DNA of 52,024 bases, taken from assembly GCA_029881995.1 (NCBI GenBank), contig JAOULO010000020.1, positions 1 through 52,024 of the forward strand, written 5' to 3'. A program made the position numbers and the translations under genes. The notes beneath the pieces were generated by a model, which was not told where the DNA came from, did not search any database, and worked only from the letters and a program-made list of their open reading frames with translations. The stretch is from Gammaproteobacteria bacterium (GTDB lineage Bacteria > Pseudomonadota > Gammaproteobacteria > UBA6429 > Thiohalophilaceae). This document shows, piece by piece, positions 40,909-48,825 of this stretch (its first letter is position 1; each line of letters opens with the position of its first letter).

Positions 40909-41574
40909 ATGCAGCTCCACCACCAGCATCCATGGGATGTCTCGCCGCAACAGGCCAAAGAAATACAGAACGACCTTAAAACTAAAGTCATCCTTTATGA
41001 TCAATTGCCTGATATACACTATGTAGCCGGCATTGATGTTGGATTTGAAAATAAAAACACGATCACAAGGGCTGCCATCGCCGTTCTAAAATTTCCAGAA
41101 CTGGAGCTGCAGGAATCAGTCATTGCCAGAAGTCCCACCCAGTTTCCCTATATCCCTGGTTATCTGTCATTCAGAGAAGTCCCCACCATCCTGCAGGCGT
41201 TTGAACAATTAAAACAATTACCCGATGTTTTATTATGTGATGGACAGGGCATTGCCCATCCCCGCCGGTTTGGCATTGCCTGTCATTTGGGTGTCCTGAC
41301 GGATTTGCCTGCTATTGGTGTAGCCAAATCACGACTGATAGGTGAGTACGCAAAGATACCAGTTAACAAAGGTGATTATGTTGAATTGATTGATGGTGAT
41401 GAAGTGATCGGAGCCGTATTATGTACACGCAACAACGTGAAACCGCTTTATATTTCAAGTGGACATAAAATAACACTTTCTTCGGCAATAAAGCTGGTTA
41501 TGCAGTGTGTAATCAAATATCGTCTTCCCGAGACCACTCGCTGGGCACACCGACTGGCTTCTCAGGTAGCTTAA
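40909..41574 (+). CDS. nfi: Endonuclease V
   Basis: A 221-residue endonuclease V, which nicks DNA one base 3' of deaminated adenine (hypoxanthine). Family blocks: VAGIDVGF (Asp), YIPGYLSFREVPTIL (the damage-wedge PYIPGYL), LLCDGQGIAHPRRFG (Asp) and IGVAKSRL. It starts 2 bases after the patatin stop; an in-frame TTG at 40900 overlaps that gene and is less likely. With the glycosylase at 18154, it is the second deamination-repair enzyme in the window. Confidence 0.93.
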   Translation: MQLHHQHPWDVSPQQAKEIQNDLKTKVILYDQLPDIHYVAGIDVGFENKNTITRAAIAVLKFPELELQESVIARSPTQFPYIPGYLSFREVPTILQAFEQLKQLPDVLLCDGQGIAHPRRFGIACHLGVLTDLPAIGVAKSRLIGEYAKIPVNKGDYVELIDGDEVIGAVLCTRNNVKPLYISSGHKITLSSAIKLVMQCVIKYRLPETTRWAHRLASQVA

Positions 41575-42006
41575 TCAGATTTTCACCGCATAAACATCAC
41601 AGGGAGTACCATGTAGTACGGATGTTGCTGTTGAACCCAGCAGGATGGCAATACCATGACGACCATGAGTTCCGACCACAATTAGATCAATGTTGTTGTC
41701 CCTGGTTGATTGAAAAATCTGCTGTTTAATAGAACCCAGGCTGACTATCTTACGTGCTTCTGACAGTTCAAACTCCTTCACCAAATTATCCATAAAATTA
41801 TTTGCCCGATCTTCAAGCAGTGATTGCATATTGTCCGGCAGACCGGGAGATAATTCATATGGCGAATTCAGACCCACTGGCTCAATAACGTGTATTAGAT
41901 AGATATTAGCCTGATAGAAACTCGCCAGAACCAACGCCTTTCGTGTTACCATTCTAGCTTCTTCTGATAAATCAACAGCGATCAAAATATTGTTGTAAGT
42001 ATCCAT
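41575..42006 (-). CDS. Universal stress protein (UspA family)
   Basis: A 143-residue UspA-fold protein: NILIAVDLSEEARMVTRKAL at the start and the ATP-binding pattern VVGTHGRHGIAILLGSTATSVL (G-2x-G-9x-GST) at the end, so it probably binds ATP. Genes of this type in anaerobes are often FNR/ANR-controlled; a TTGATACAAGTCAT site lies at 42140-42153 upstream. Its stop abuts the endonuclease V stop (convergent). Confidence 0.92.
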   Translation of the reverse strand: MDTYNNILIAVDLSEEARMVTRKALVLASFYQANIYLIHVIEPVGLNSPYELSPGLPDNMQSLLEDRANNFMDNLVKEFELSEARKIVSLGSIKQQIFQSTRDNNIDLIVVGTHGRHGIAILLGSTATSVLHGTPCDVYAVKI

Positions 42007-42139
42007 GGCTGTTAACTCCTAAGTGTAAATGCTTTATTTACATATATTTGAATATCCAGTTGTTTTTTTGTAAATGTGCACGATCAAATTTATTGAATAT
42101 TGATGATTGATAAAATTAATCATTCTGATTAGTCATGCT

Positions 42140-42153
42140 TTGATACAAGTCAT
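42140..42153. promoter_or_regulatory. FNR/ANR-like box upstream of the universal stress gene
   Basis: TTGATACAAGTCAT matches TTGAT-N4-ATCAA at 8 of 10 positions. It lies between the divergent universal stress protein and DUF3175 genes. Confidence 0.35.
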
Positions 42154-42181
42154 TGCAGTGAGATGATGATTGTTGCTAAAT

Positions 42182-42220
42182 ACCCGAGGCGTAAGATGCT
42201 TTAAGCTGCAGCTCGCGGGT
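42182..42220. repeat. Imperfect hairpin before the DUF3175 gene
   Basis: ACCCG (42182-42186) pairs with CGGGT (42216-42220); inside lie the palindromes GCTTTAAGC and AGCTGCAGCT. No T-run follows. The meaning is unknown. Confidence 0.25.
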
Positions 42221-42314
42221 TATGTTTTATTTGTTGAATCAGCGATTCTTTCTGAAAGATAATTATATGTCTCAGACTGAATATAAATATGTAATAACTT
42301 GAAGGTTGTTTTAT

Positions 42315-42614
42315 ATGATTGTATTGACAGAAAGACGCACCTCTAAAAAATGGTCGCGGCAGGTAACGTTGGATAGCAATGCTCTGAATCTTGAGGAAGG
42401 CATATTCACCTGGCACGATCCAAAGAGAATTGCACAGTCCTTGCGAAATTCAGCTGAACGAAGTGTTCGACGTAAGTCAACCCCATTCCGCTCGGCTATG
42501 TCTATGTTAGTGTTGTACATCAACCGGTCAGGAAAAAAACTAGATCATGATCAGAAGATAATATTAGAACAGGCCAAGGTGGAATTGAGACGGCTGTATG
42601 GGAAGGAGGCATAA
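42315..42614 (+). CDS. DUF3175 protein
   Basis: A 99-residue basic protein of the DUF3175 family: KKWSRQVTLDSNALNLEEGIF, DPKRIAQSLRNSAERSVRRKSTPFRSAMSMLVLYINRSGK (read in parts). The function is unknown; the high charge suggests nucleic acid binding. ATG 42315 is chosen because GAAGG lies 9 bases upstream; a TTG at 42306 is too close to it. Confidence 0.8.
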   Translation: MIVLTERRTSKKWSRQVTLDSNALNLEEGIFTWHDPKRIAQSLRNSAERSVRRKSTPFRSAMSMLVLYINRSGKKLDHDQKIILEQAKVELRRLYGKEA

Positions 42615-42712
42615 TTTAACTATATAAGAAAACCAATATTGCCCTTTATGATTTCCAGAAACAGGATTAGTTACTAAACTAGTCTTAATACAACAGTGAA
42701 AAAGGGGCAATT

Positions 42713-42982
42713 ATGGGGCGTAAGCATAACAGGGTTCTTGCCGCTATTCTCGAAGGCCCAACCAGTGGCAACATTCATTGGCGCGAAGTGGAATCTATGC
42801 TGAAACATCTGGACGCCATTATTCAACCCGGTCATGGAGCAAGAATGAGGGTGCTACTGAACGGTGTAGAAGGGACACTCCACGTCCCACATCATAGCGG
42901 TGTTTGCGATAAAAACGATGTTCGCCATTTGCGTGAATATTTGCTCAGTGCCGGTATCAAAATGTCGAGTATGAATAAATAG
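42713..42982 (+). CDS. HicA-like protein without a HicB partner
   Basis: An 89-residue protein resembling HicA mRNA-interferase-like proteins: PTSGNIHWREVESMLKHLDA, RMRVLLNGVEGTLHVPHHS and VRHLREYLLSAGI. The His that is catalytic in HicA (GSH motif) is not clear; HVPHH may serve instead. AGGGG precedes the ATG. No HicB antitoxin gene is adjacent, so this is either an orphan or a non-toxin RNA-binding member. Confidence 0.7.
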   Translation: MGRKHNRVLAAILEGPTSGNIHWREVESMLKHLDAIIQPGHGARMRVLLNGVEGTLHVPHHSGVCDKNDVRHLREYLLSAGIKMSSMNK

Positions 42983-43143
42983 GCGAACCTGCAACACAAT
43001 AGGTTACAGCGCTACATTCACACAGCCCTCTGTACGTTTCCTAAGTCTAAATCTATCTAATTCATAAATAAGTAGCATGCAGTATCAACTGTGTTTGATT
43101 CTGGCAGTGATATTCTGTGGTAAACCGAATCATCGTCCTGTGC

Positions 43144-43157
43144 TTGATCATGATCAT
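43144..43157 (+). promoter_or_regulatory. FNR/ANR-like box upstream of the PAS-LuxR gene
   Basis: TTGATCATGATCAT matches TTGAT-N4-ATCAA at 9 of 10 positions and is centred about 80 bases before the PAS-LuxR ATG. A TAGAAA box at 43180-43185 sits at class II distance from it. It suggests oxygen-responsive expression of the downstream sulfur-related genes. Confidence 0.5.
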
Positions 43158-43230
43158 TGCTGAGACTATCTGTTTGGGTTAGAAACATAATGTATTTACA
43201 TCATATAGCCAAAACGGGGCACAGTGGGAT

Positions 43231-43890
43231 ATGCCTACTCTGGAAGATATCTTATATAAAACTGTCGATGGCGTGTTTGCTGTTGATGGTAAGCAACGGA
43301 TTATTTTCTGGGATCCGGGATGTGAAGAGTTGTTCGACCGTTCATCCCACTGGGTGCTGGGGCGTCCCTGCCATGAAGTGATTTGTGGTAGAAACCGGAT
43401 TAATAGCACAGAATTCTGCAAACCAGATTGTCCGGTGGCAAAGCTGTCACAACGGGACAAGGCACCTAACAACTTTTCAATTAAAACCAAAGATGGGGAG
43501 GGTAAGCCTATCGACCTGTCGGTCAATATTGTCCTTATCCCATCTTTCTGTAAGAAAAAATGGATTGTGACGCATCTACTACATCGCTTTGCTAATCAGG
43601 ATGTACTGACGGCGATAGATTCGGCATTCGGACAGACCAAGAGACCCAAAGCCAGAAGCCTGGCCACCAGCCTGGGTCAATGTTCTCAACATGTTGATCG
43701 GCTTTCCCCCCGTGAGAAAGAAGTATTACAGCTAATGACCGAGGGGCTTAGTAGTACTGTAATTGCAAAACGGCTTGGTATCAGTCATGTCACTATTCGC
43801 AATCACATTCAACACATTCAGAACAAACTCAATGTTCACAGCCAGGTCGAGGCAGTCGCCTATGCCTATCGGCATAACCTGGTACATTGA
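43231..43890 (+). CDS. PAS-LuxR type transcriptional regulator
   Basis: A 219-residue regulator: a PAS domain (LEDILYKTVDGVFAVDGKQRIIFWDPGCEELF, read in parts) with a Cys cluster (C50-ish in GRPCHEVICG, then EFCKPDCPVAKL) and a C-terminal LuxR helix-turn-helix (LSPREKEVLQLMTEGLSSTVIAKRLGISHVTIRNHIQHIQNKL, in parts). The CHEVICG…FCKPDCP pattern recurs in PAS-LuxR proteins and may be redox-active or metal-binding. It precedes DsrE, YeeE and TusA genes and may control them. The ribosome site is modest (GTGGGA). Confidence 0.82.
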   Translation: MPTLEDILYKTVDGVFAVDGKQRIIFWDPGCEELFDRSSHWVLGRPCHEVICGRNRINSTEFCKPDCPVAKLSQRDKAPNNFSIKTKDGEGKPIDLSVNIVLIPSFCKKKWIVTHLLHRFANQDVLTAIDSAFGQTKRPKARSLATSLGQCSQHVDRLSPREKEVLQLMTEGLSSTVIAKRLGISHVTIRNHIQHIQNKLNVHSQVEAVAYAYRHNLVH

Positions 43891-43907
43891 TTCTTAGGGG
43901 CAAAACC

Positions 43908-44180
43908 ATGAGCAAAAAAATTGCAGTACTTGTGAGGGGGCGTCAGGAAGAAGCACTACGCATGGCTATCGGGCTTACATTGTTGGATGATACTATCGAC
44001 ATATTCCTGCCTAACCAGAAACTGATCCGTACGGATAAATCAACACTCAATATTGATACGATCCAGGAAATGGAAATGGATCTGTATTCTAATATAGAGC
44101 AGGGTTATGAGGTAAAAATCCTTTCTTCCCATGAGCTGGCAAATCGTTTACTGGATTACGATCACGTTTTACCCTATTAA
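43908..44180 (+). CDS. DsrE-like small protein
   Basis: A 90-residue cytoplasmic protein (MSKKIAVLVRGRQEEALRM… and VKILSSHELANRLLDYDHVLPY) with an alpha/beta pattern close to DsrE/TusD-fold proteins. No conserved Cys is present, so sulfur carriage by this subunit is doubtful. ATG 43908 is chosen for AGGGG upstream; it lies 17 bases after the regulator gene. Confidence 0.6.
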   Translation: MSKKIAVLVRGRQEEALRMAIGLTLLDDTIDIFLPNQKLIRTDKSTLNIDTIQEMEMDLYSNIEQGYEVKILSSHELANRLLDYDHVLPY

Positions 44181-44204
44181 TCTGCCTGTTTATTGAACCA
44201 CATA

Positions 44205-44227
44205 GGGTGAGCTTTCATGGCTTACCC
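44205..44227 (+). repeat. 8-bp hairpin between the DsrE-like genes
   Basis: GGGTGAGC-TTTCATG-GCTTACCC with one G-T pair, 24 bases after the stop of the first DsrE-like gene. There is no T-run, so it may be a processing or mRNA-stability element. The rest of the 167-base gap (44181-44347) shows nothing else clear. Confidence 0.35.
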
Positions 44228-44347
44228 AAAATGATGCAAACACATCATTCCGACAAAACCTTATACCGTGTATTTCTGTACAAAATCCCCAAGAGTTTAT
44301 TTAGGGCTCAGCCAACATTCAAATGAATATGGTTAAACAGTAATACC

Positions 44348-44650
44348 ATGAAACTCGGAATCTTGGTCAATACAGATAGGCATTTGAAGCATGTGGTGGG
44401 TATCACCCATGCCGCCGATAAGCTGGGCCATGAAGTCAGCCTGTTTGCCATGGATGAGGGAACCCGTTTATTACAATCGGCTGAATTTATTGCCCTTTGT
44501 CAGCTTGAAAATGTCAGCATGAGTCTGTGTCACCACAGTGCTGATGAGCAGGGGGTGGATACCAGTGGTGTCAGCAAGGAGATCATTATTGGCAGTCAGT
44601 TTAATAATGCCATGATGAATAACCAAGCTGACAAGGTAATCGTGCTTTAG
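44348..44650 (+). CDS. DsrE family protein
   Basis: A 100-residue protein of the DsrE/DsrF-like fold: MKLGILVNTDRHLKHVVGITHAADKLGHEVSLFAMDEGTRLL (in parts) and a C-terminal IGSQFNNAMMNNQADKVIVL. It has two Cys (ALCQLE and SLCHH) that could carry persulfide. Members of this family are partners of TusA in sulfur trafficking; a TusA gene lies downstream. Confidence 0.75.
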   Translation: MKLGILVNTDRHLKHVVGITHAADKLGHEVSLFAMDEGTRLLQSAEFIALCQLENVSMSLCHHSADEQGVDTSGVSKEIIIGSQFNNAMMNNQADKVIVL

Positions 44651-44670
44651 CGGTAATACAGGAGATCATG

Positions 44671-44841
44671 ATGGATGTGCTTCATATTCTGAATGATGGT
44701 CCATGTGAGGATGCCAGCTTTATTATTGACGAACAATCAAAGGAACATACCATCACGGTCATCGATCTCGACAAGGATGAAACAGGTTATGAAGAGCTGG
44801 TTAAGTTAATTGATTCGTGTGACAGGGTTTTTTCATGGTAA
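44671..44841 (+). CDS. 56-residue protein, TusB/DsrH-like size and position
   Basis: A short gene with AGGAG 6 bases before its ATG. The product starts MDVLHILNDGPCEDASFIID and ends LIDSCDRVFSW. It has two Cys (C12, C50) and an acidic surface. The ending CDRVFSW and the alpha/beta pattern recall the small DsrE-superfamily subunits (TusB/DsrH), but this is weak. It lies between the DsrE gene and the glycosyltransferase gene, in the same direction, and would complete a three-subunit set. Confidence 0.6.
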   Translation: MDVLHILNDGPCEDASFIIDEQSKEHTITVIDLDKDETGYEELVKLIDSCDRVFSW

Positions 44842-44873
44842 CAGATTAACCCTGTTTAAATCACGAGGTGTGT

Positions 44874-46679
44874 ATGCAGATTCCGCAGTACAGTGATTTT
44901 AAAACCAATACATCCGATAAGCTGTTGTACAGTACAAAACAGCAGGATACGGTAAATGGTGTGCGTTTGTGTATTGCCTTGATTACGGCAATAAACCTGC
45001 TGCTTATAGTATTGCTGTTTACCTTCCGCGAGTTTGATGATAATCGTCTAACCAGCTGGCAATGGCTGATGGATGGACAACAGGTGCTGGTACTAAGCCT
45101 GATCCTGACGGGTGTTCTGATGATTAGCTGGCACACCCATCTACATCGTATCCGACTCAATGCACCCCTGAGCCTGCTTATTATGAGTATGTTAAGTGGG
45201 CTGGTTCTGTGGTCTGAACCGGAAGTGATCGTGGACAGTGCCCGATACTTCAGTCAGGCCAAATACCTGTCTGAATATGGCTTCATCTATTTTGTCCAGC
45301 AATGGGGCTATGGTATCAGCAGCTGGACCGACCTGCCATTGATACCATTTATCTATGGCACGGCCTTTAAACTGTTTGGTGAATCCCGCCTGGTGATCCA
45401 GTGCCTGACCCTGTTAATGATGACGGGCACAGTGTTACTGACCTACCTGATCGGCAAGGAGCTGTGGGACAGTGCAACTGGTTTTTATGGCGCTGCACTT
45501 CTACTGGGGATGCCTTTATTATTAAGCCAGGTACCACTGATGCTGGTGGATATCCCCAGCATGTTCTTTCTCACATTATCCATTTGGACCTGTCTGCACG
45601 TCATGCGCATGGGGAGCGGCTACTGGATCATCCTGGCAGCTTTCAGTGTCGCCATGGCCATGCTCAGCAAATATTCTGTCTGGTTGATGTTAACGGTGAT
45701 ACCGGTGTTATTACTGACCTGTCATCAATTCAACTGGAAACGGGACGCAAAACACCTGTTATGGGTCGTTTACGGTGCAGCGCTATTACTTGCCCCCTTC
45801 GTGGTGATGAAGATCGATCTGATACTTGATCAAATACGCTTATTGGCCAGTTATCAGTTACCTGCACTGGGTCGTTGGCAGGAGAGTCCGGTATCCACCT
45901 TTTTCTTCCAGATCCATCCATTAATCAGTCTGGCTGCACTGGCTTCTATCTATCATGCCATTCAACAGCGGGACTGGCATTATCTACCCATCATCTGGAT
46001 GTGGTTGTTGATTTTTGCCATCGGGGTCAATCGTAGTCGTTATATCCTTATCGCTTTGCCCATGCTGGCCCTGATGGCAGCCTATACTTTGCGCTGGATC
46101 CAGAACCAGGAAGTCCGTCATTATTTATTACTCTCCATTATCGTCACTTCACTGGTGTTGACCGTAGGGGCCTACCGACCCTTTATCCAAAGTACCAGTG
46201 CCTCCAATCTGCAGGCTGCTGGTAAATATCTTGATCAGTTAAACGTCGATGCTGTTGAAGTCATAGTTCTGCCACAACAGCTTTCGATCATTAACCCGGA
46301 AATCAGCATCCCCATCCTGGATCTGTATACCCAGAAGACACTGTTATATCAACGCGACACGGTCAAGCCATCAGGCAAGCAAGACCCTGCAATCAAAAAC
46401 GCCTCACTGCGCTTTACCTGGGAAGTGCCATTACCAGATTTTTATAATAATGATGACCGAATAACCCGACGCGCCATTGCCGTCATCAGCAGTCATCCAC
46501 AACAGGCCTTGCCGACCGACCTGGAAATTCATCTAAAGGATTATCAAGCCACTGCGCAATTCAGCCGCACCGAGGCTGTGTTTCGCTATCGCACGGATGT
46601 GACTGTCTATGAACCTTATCCTGCCTTATTAAAAGGCAGAGACAATCTTCCGCCACGGGGTAGTCACGATGGACAATGA
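44874..46679 (+). CDS. GT39-type membrane glycosyltransferase
   Basis: A 601-residue integral membrane enzyme with about 11 helices, of the ArnT/PMT-like GT-C fold. The first large loop has the catalytic-type Asp in IVDSARYFSQAKYL, then TYLIGKELWDSATGFYGAALL and QVPLMLVDIPSMFFLTLS, features of lipid-phosphate-linked sugar transfer to periplasmic acceptors. ATG 44874 is preferred to GTG 44868 because of GAGG upstream. It overlaps the YeeE gene by 11 bases. The acceptor is unknown. Confidence 0.83.
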   Translation: MQIPQYSDFKTNTSDKLLYSTKQQDTVNGVRLCIALITAINLLLIVLLFTFREFDDNRLTSWQWLMDGQQVLVLSLILTGVLMISWHTHLHRIRLNAPLSLLIMSMLSGLVLWSEPEVIVDSARYFSQAKYLSEYGFIYFVQQWGYGISSWTDLPLIPFIYGTAFKLFGESRLVIQCLTLLMMTGTVLLTYLIGKELWDSATGFYGAALLLGMPLLLSQVPLMLVDIPSMFFLTLSIWTCLHVMRMGSGYWIILAAFSVAMAMLSKYSVWLMLTVIPVLLLTCHQFNWKRDAKHLLWVVYGAALLLAPFVVMKIDLILDQIRLLASYQLPALGRWQESPVSTFFFQIHPLISLAALASIYHAIQQRDWHYLPIIWMWLLIFAIGVNRSRYILIALPMLALMAAYTLRWIQNQEVRHYLLLSIIVTSLVLTVGAYRPFIQSTSASNLQAAGKYLDQLNVDAVEVIVLPQQLSIINPEISIPILDLYTQKTLLYQRDTVKPSGKQDPAIKNASLRFTWEVPLPDFYNNDDRITRRAIAVISSHPQQALPTDLEIHLKDYQATAQFSRTEAVFRYRTDVTVYEPYPALLKGRDNLPPRGSHDGQ

Positions 46680-48096
46680 TCTCATAAAAAAACGTAACTG
46701 GGCATTCGGTATAGTGGCTTTCTTTGGCCTGATCAGTATCGCTACCTACACCTATAACGAATACTACATCTATCTTTCAGTCTATCTCTGGTTCGGTTTT
46801 ATCTATGGCATGTGTTTGCAATACGGTCGCTTTTGTTTTTCCTCTGCATTTCGTGATCTGTTTGCCGTTGGAGTACCACGAATGGCCGTCGGGGTGATGT
46901 TGGCGACCGTGTTGTTTGCCCTGGTCAGCGCCTTTGTCACAGCCACCGGTTTAAGTACCTTTCATGCCGCACCCACCAGTTTACATGCAGTGGTGGCCGG
47001 TTTTATCTTTGGTGTAGGTATGGTGTTTGCCGGTGGTTGTGCATCAGGTTCACTCTATAAAACCGGCGAGGGCAACGGGGTGGCCCTGTTGGTGATTCTG
47101 TCGATCAGTGTCACCCAGGCCCTGTTTGCCGATGTGGCCGGCTGGACCAATAAACTCGTTCCGCAAAGCTGGCATGAATCAGCGGTCAGCAAAGGACTGC
47201 CACCAACCATCAACGCCGGTGACGGTTGGGTCGATCAGTACCTGGCCGGTTATGTCTGGGATCAACCGGTCATGACCTATGCCACCATGATGGGGCAGAC
47301 CGATGAATCCATCACCGGTGCCTTTTTCAGTAATGCCTTTCTTGGTGTGATTGTCCCAGCCGCGATTTTATTATTGTTTGTCTACCTCATCTGGTCACGG
47401 CGTTCTTTCTTAAGAAAACGCAAAAAAGTAAAAGAAAATCTCAATTTTAAAGACGACTTGCTGGGTTACTGGACCATGATCGTCGCTTCAAAACGAACCG
47501 CCATTGCCGGTTTGATCCTTGGCATCTTCTGTGGACTGCAGATGTTTGTCACCCAGGGATTGCGCGTCAAGTTTGGTATTCAAAATGCCGGCACCTTACT
47601 TGAACGCATGGGGCATGACTATGGTATCTCGGTCAATGGCACGGTGTTCGATCCCGGTTACTGGTATGTCACCACCCAGGAGGCCCAATGGGTCGGTTGG
47701 GTGTTTGCCAAGGCCGGGGCCGACAACATGGACAACATCTACTTCGGCTTGGTCAACGGCATACCCAATCCCGCCATCAATCCAGCCGACTGGATGTCGC
47801 TTGCTTTAATCGGTGGTGCTGCGGTGATGGCCCTGCTGCATAACGAATTCAAATTTAAAAAACCCACCCTTGAACTGGCCACCTGGGCCATCATCGGTGG
47901 CGCACTCATGGGGATCGGTTCGCGTTTGGGACTGGGCTGCAATGTGGGGGCCTTTTTTGTTCGCGTCGCGCAGGGGGATGTTTCCGGCTGGTTGTTTGGC
48001 ATCGGCATGATCGCCGGTGCCTATATCGGTGTGAAATTCTTTAACTGGTGGACCGAACGACAAATGGCAAAAGAATTTGAAGCCTGTGATATCTGA
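46669..48096 (+). CDS. YeeE/YedE-type sulfur compound transporter
   Basis: A 475-residue membrane protein with two YeeE/YedE halves (about 10-12 helices). The Cys-containing motifs known to relay thiosulfate in TsuA/YeeE are present: QYGRFCFSSAF (~52), FAGGCASGSLYKTGEGNG (~124) and GLGCNVGAFFVRVAQGD (~424). It probably imports thiosulfate or a related sulfur compound. It is followed by a TusA-like gene, as with E. coli yeeE-yeeD. A ~60-residue loop between halves (~180-240) is longer than in TsuA. Confidence 0.88.
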   Translation: MDNDLIKKRNWAFGIVAFFGLISIATYTYNEYYIYLSVYLWFGFIYGMCLQYGRFCFSSAFRDLFAVGVPRMAVGVMLATVLFALVSAFVTATGLSTFHAAPTSLHAVVAGFIFGVGMVFAGGCASGSLYKTGEGNGVALLVILSISVTQALFADVAGWTNKLVPQSWHESAVSKGLPPTINAGDGWVDQYLAGYVWDQPVMTYATMMGQTDESITGAFFSNAFLGVIVPAAILLLFVYLIWSRRSFLRKRKKVKENLNFKDDLLGYWTMIVASKRTAIAGLILGIFCGLQMFVTQGLRVKFGIQNAGTLLERMGHDYGISVNGTVFDPGYWYVTTQEAQWVGWVFAKAGADNMDNIYFGLVNGIPNPAINPADWMSLALIGGAAVMALLHNEFKFKKPTLELATWAIIGGALMGIGSRLGLGCNVGAFFVRVAQGDVSGWLFGIGMIAGAYIGVKFFNWWTERQMAKEFEACDI

Positions 48097-48130
48097 TTTA
48101 ACGCACAGTCAATATTGACGGAGGTGTGAC

Positions 48131-48376
48131 ATGAAATTTGAAAAAGTATCCGATGGACACTACCAGCTTGATGTCAAAGGTTATGTCTGTCCTCACCCAC
48201 AGATCTATACCAAAAAGGCCCTGGCCAAGCTGGCCGTTGGGGATCACCTTGAAGTGATTTTTGATAATCCTTCATCCGGTGAATCCATCTCCACCATGTG
48301 TGATATCACCGGTGATGAAATCGTCTCCCAGAAACAGGAATCCGGTAAATTTGTCTGGGACATCGAAAAAGGCTGA
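48131..48376 (+). CDS. TusA-family sulfur carrier
   Basis: An 81-residue TusA/YeeD protein with the CPxP motif (YVCPHPQIYTKKAL, Cys ~20) that carries persulfide sulfur. The second Cys (TMC) is not conserved in the family. It is 34 bases after the YeeE gene with GGAGG before the ATG. It probably accepts sulfur from the transporter and hands it to the DsrE-like proteins or to a downstream enzyme. Confidence 0.9.
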   Translation: MKFEKVSDGHYQLDVKGYVCPHPQIYTKKALAKLAVGDHLEVIFDNPSSGESISTMCDITGDEIVSQKQESGKFVWDIEKG

Positions 48377-48401
48377 TACTGAATAGTAAAGGGGCAGACA
48401 A

Positions 48402-48587
48402 ATGAAAGACGAATTATGGGGCGTGATCCTGGTGGTGGCCATTTTCATGGGCTTCATGATGGGCTATAGCCTGCCACCCATGTTTGAGGTGGGCATGATC
48501 GGCGCAAAACCGGATCAGTCTATAGGTATCAAAACCGATGTTAATGAAGACATGCAACAGTACTACAAAGAGTTGCAGGAAGATTGA
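48402..48587 (+). CDS. Single-span membrane peptide, related to the next gene
   Basis: A 61-residue protein: an N-terminal helix (LWGVILVVAIFMGFMMGYS, ~5-23), a short loop with GVGxIG-like residues, and an acidic tail DMQQYYKELQED. AGGGG precedes the ATG. The tail resembles that of the next protein. It is likely anchored in the inner membrane with the C-terminus in the periplasm. No family is recognised. Confidence 0.7.
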   Translation: MKDELWGVILVVAIFMGFMMGYSLPPMFEVGMIGAKPDQSIGIKTDVNEDMQQYYKELQED

Positions 48588-48601
48588 TAAGAGGGCAAGA
48601 C

Positions 48602-48808
48602 ATGAACACTCGAATCTGGGTCAGTCTGGTAACAGTGAGTTTTCTGTTGGCCTTTTTGGCAGGTTATAACGTGTCAGTCAAAACCGGTGTTGAACCGGGC
48701 TACTTCGAAGCACCAGAGGCAGGGGGCTATGGTGCCGGTGCAGAAAAGAAGGCACCAGCCGGTATTAGTGAGGAATTGCAGGATTATTACAAGGATCTAA
48801 GTGAATAA
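48602..48808 (+). CDS. Single-span membrane peptide, related to the previous gene
   Basis: A 68-residue protein: MNTRIW, a helix (VSLVTVSFLLAFLAGYNV), a Gly/Ala/Pro-rich linker (EAGGYGAGAEKKAPAG) and a tail ELQDYYKDLSE that parallels the DMQQYYKELQED tail of the previous gene. ATG 48602 is chosen for GAGGGCAAG upstream. The two are probably an ancient tandem duplication and may be small subunits of the transporter or of the following enzymes. Confidence 0.7.
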   Translation: MNTRIWVSLVTVSFLLAFLAGYNVSVKTGVEPGYFEAPEAGGYGAGAEKKAPAGISEELQDYYKDLSE

Positions 48809-48825
48809 ATGGATAAGGAAACAAA

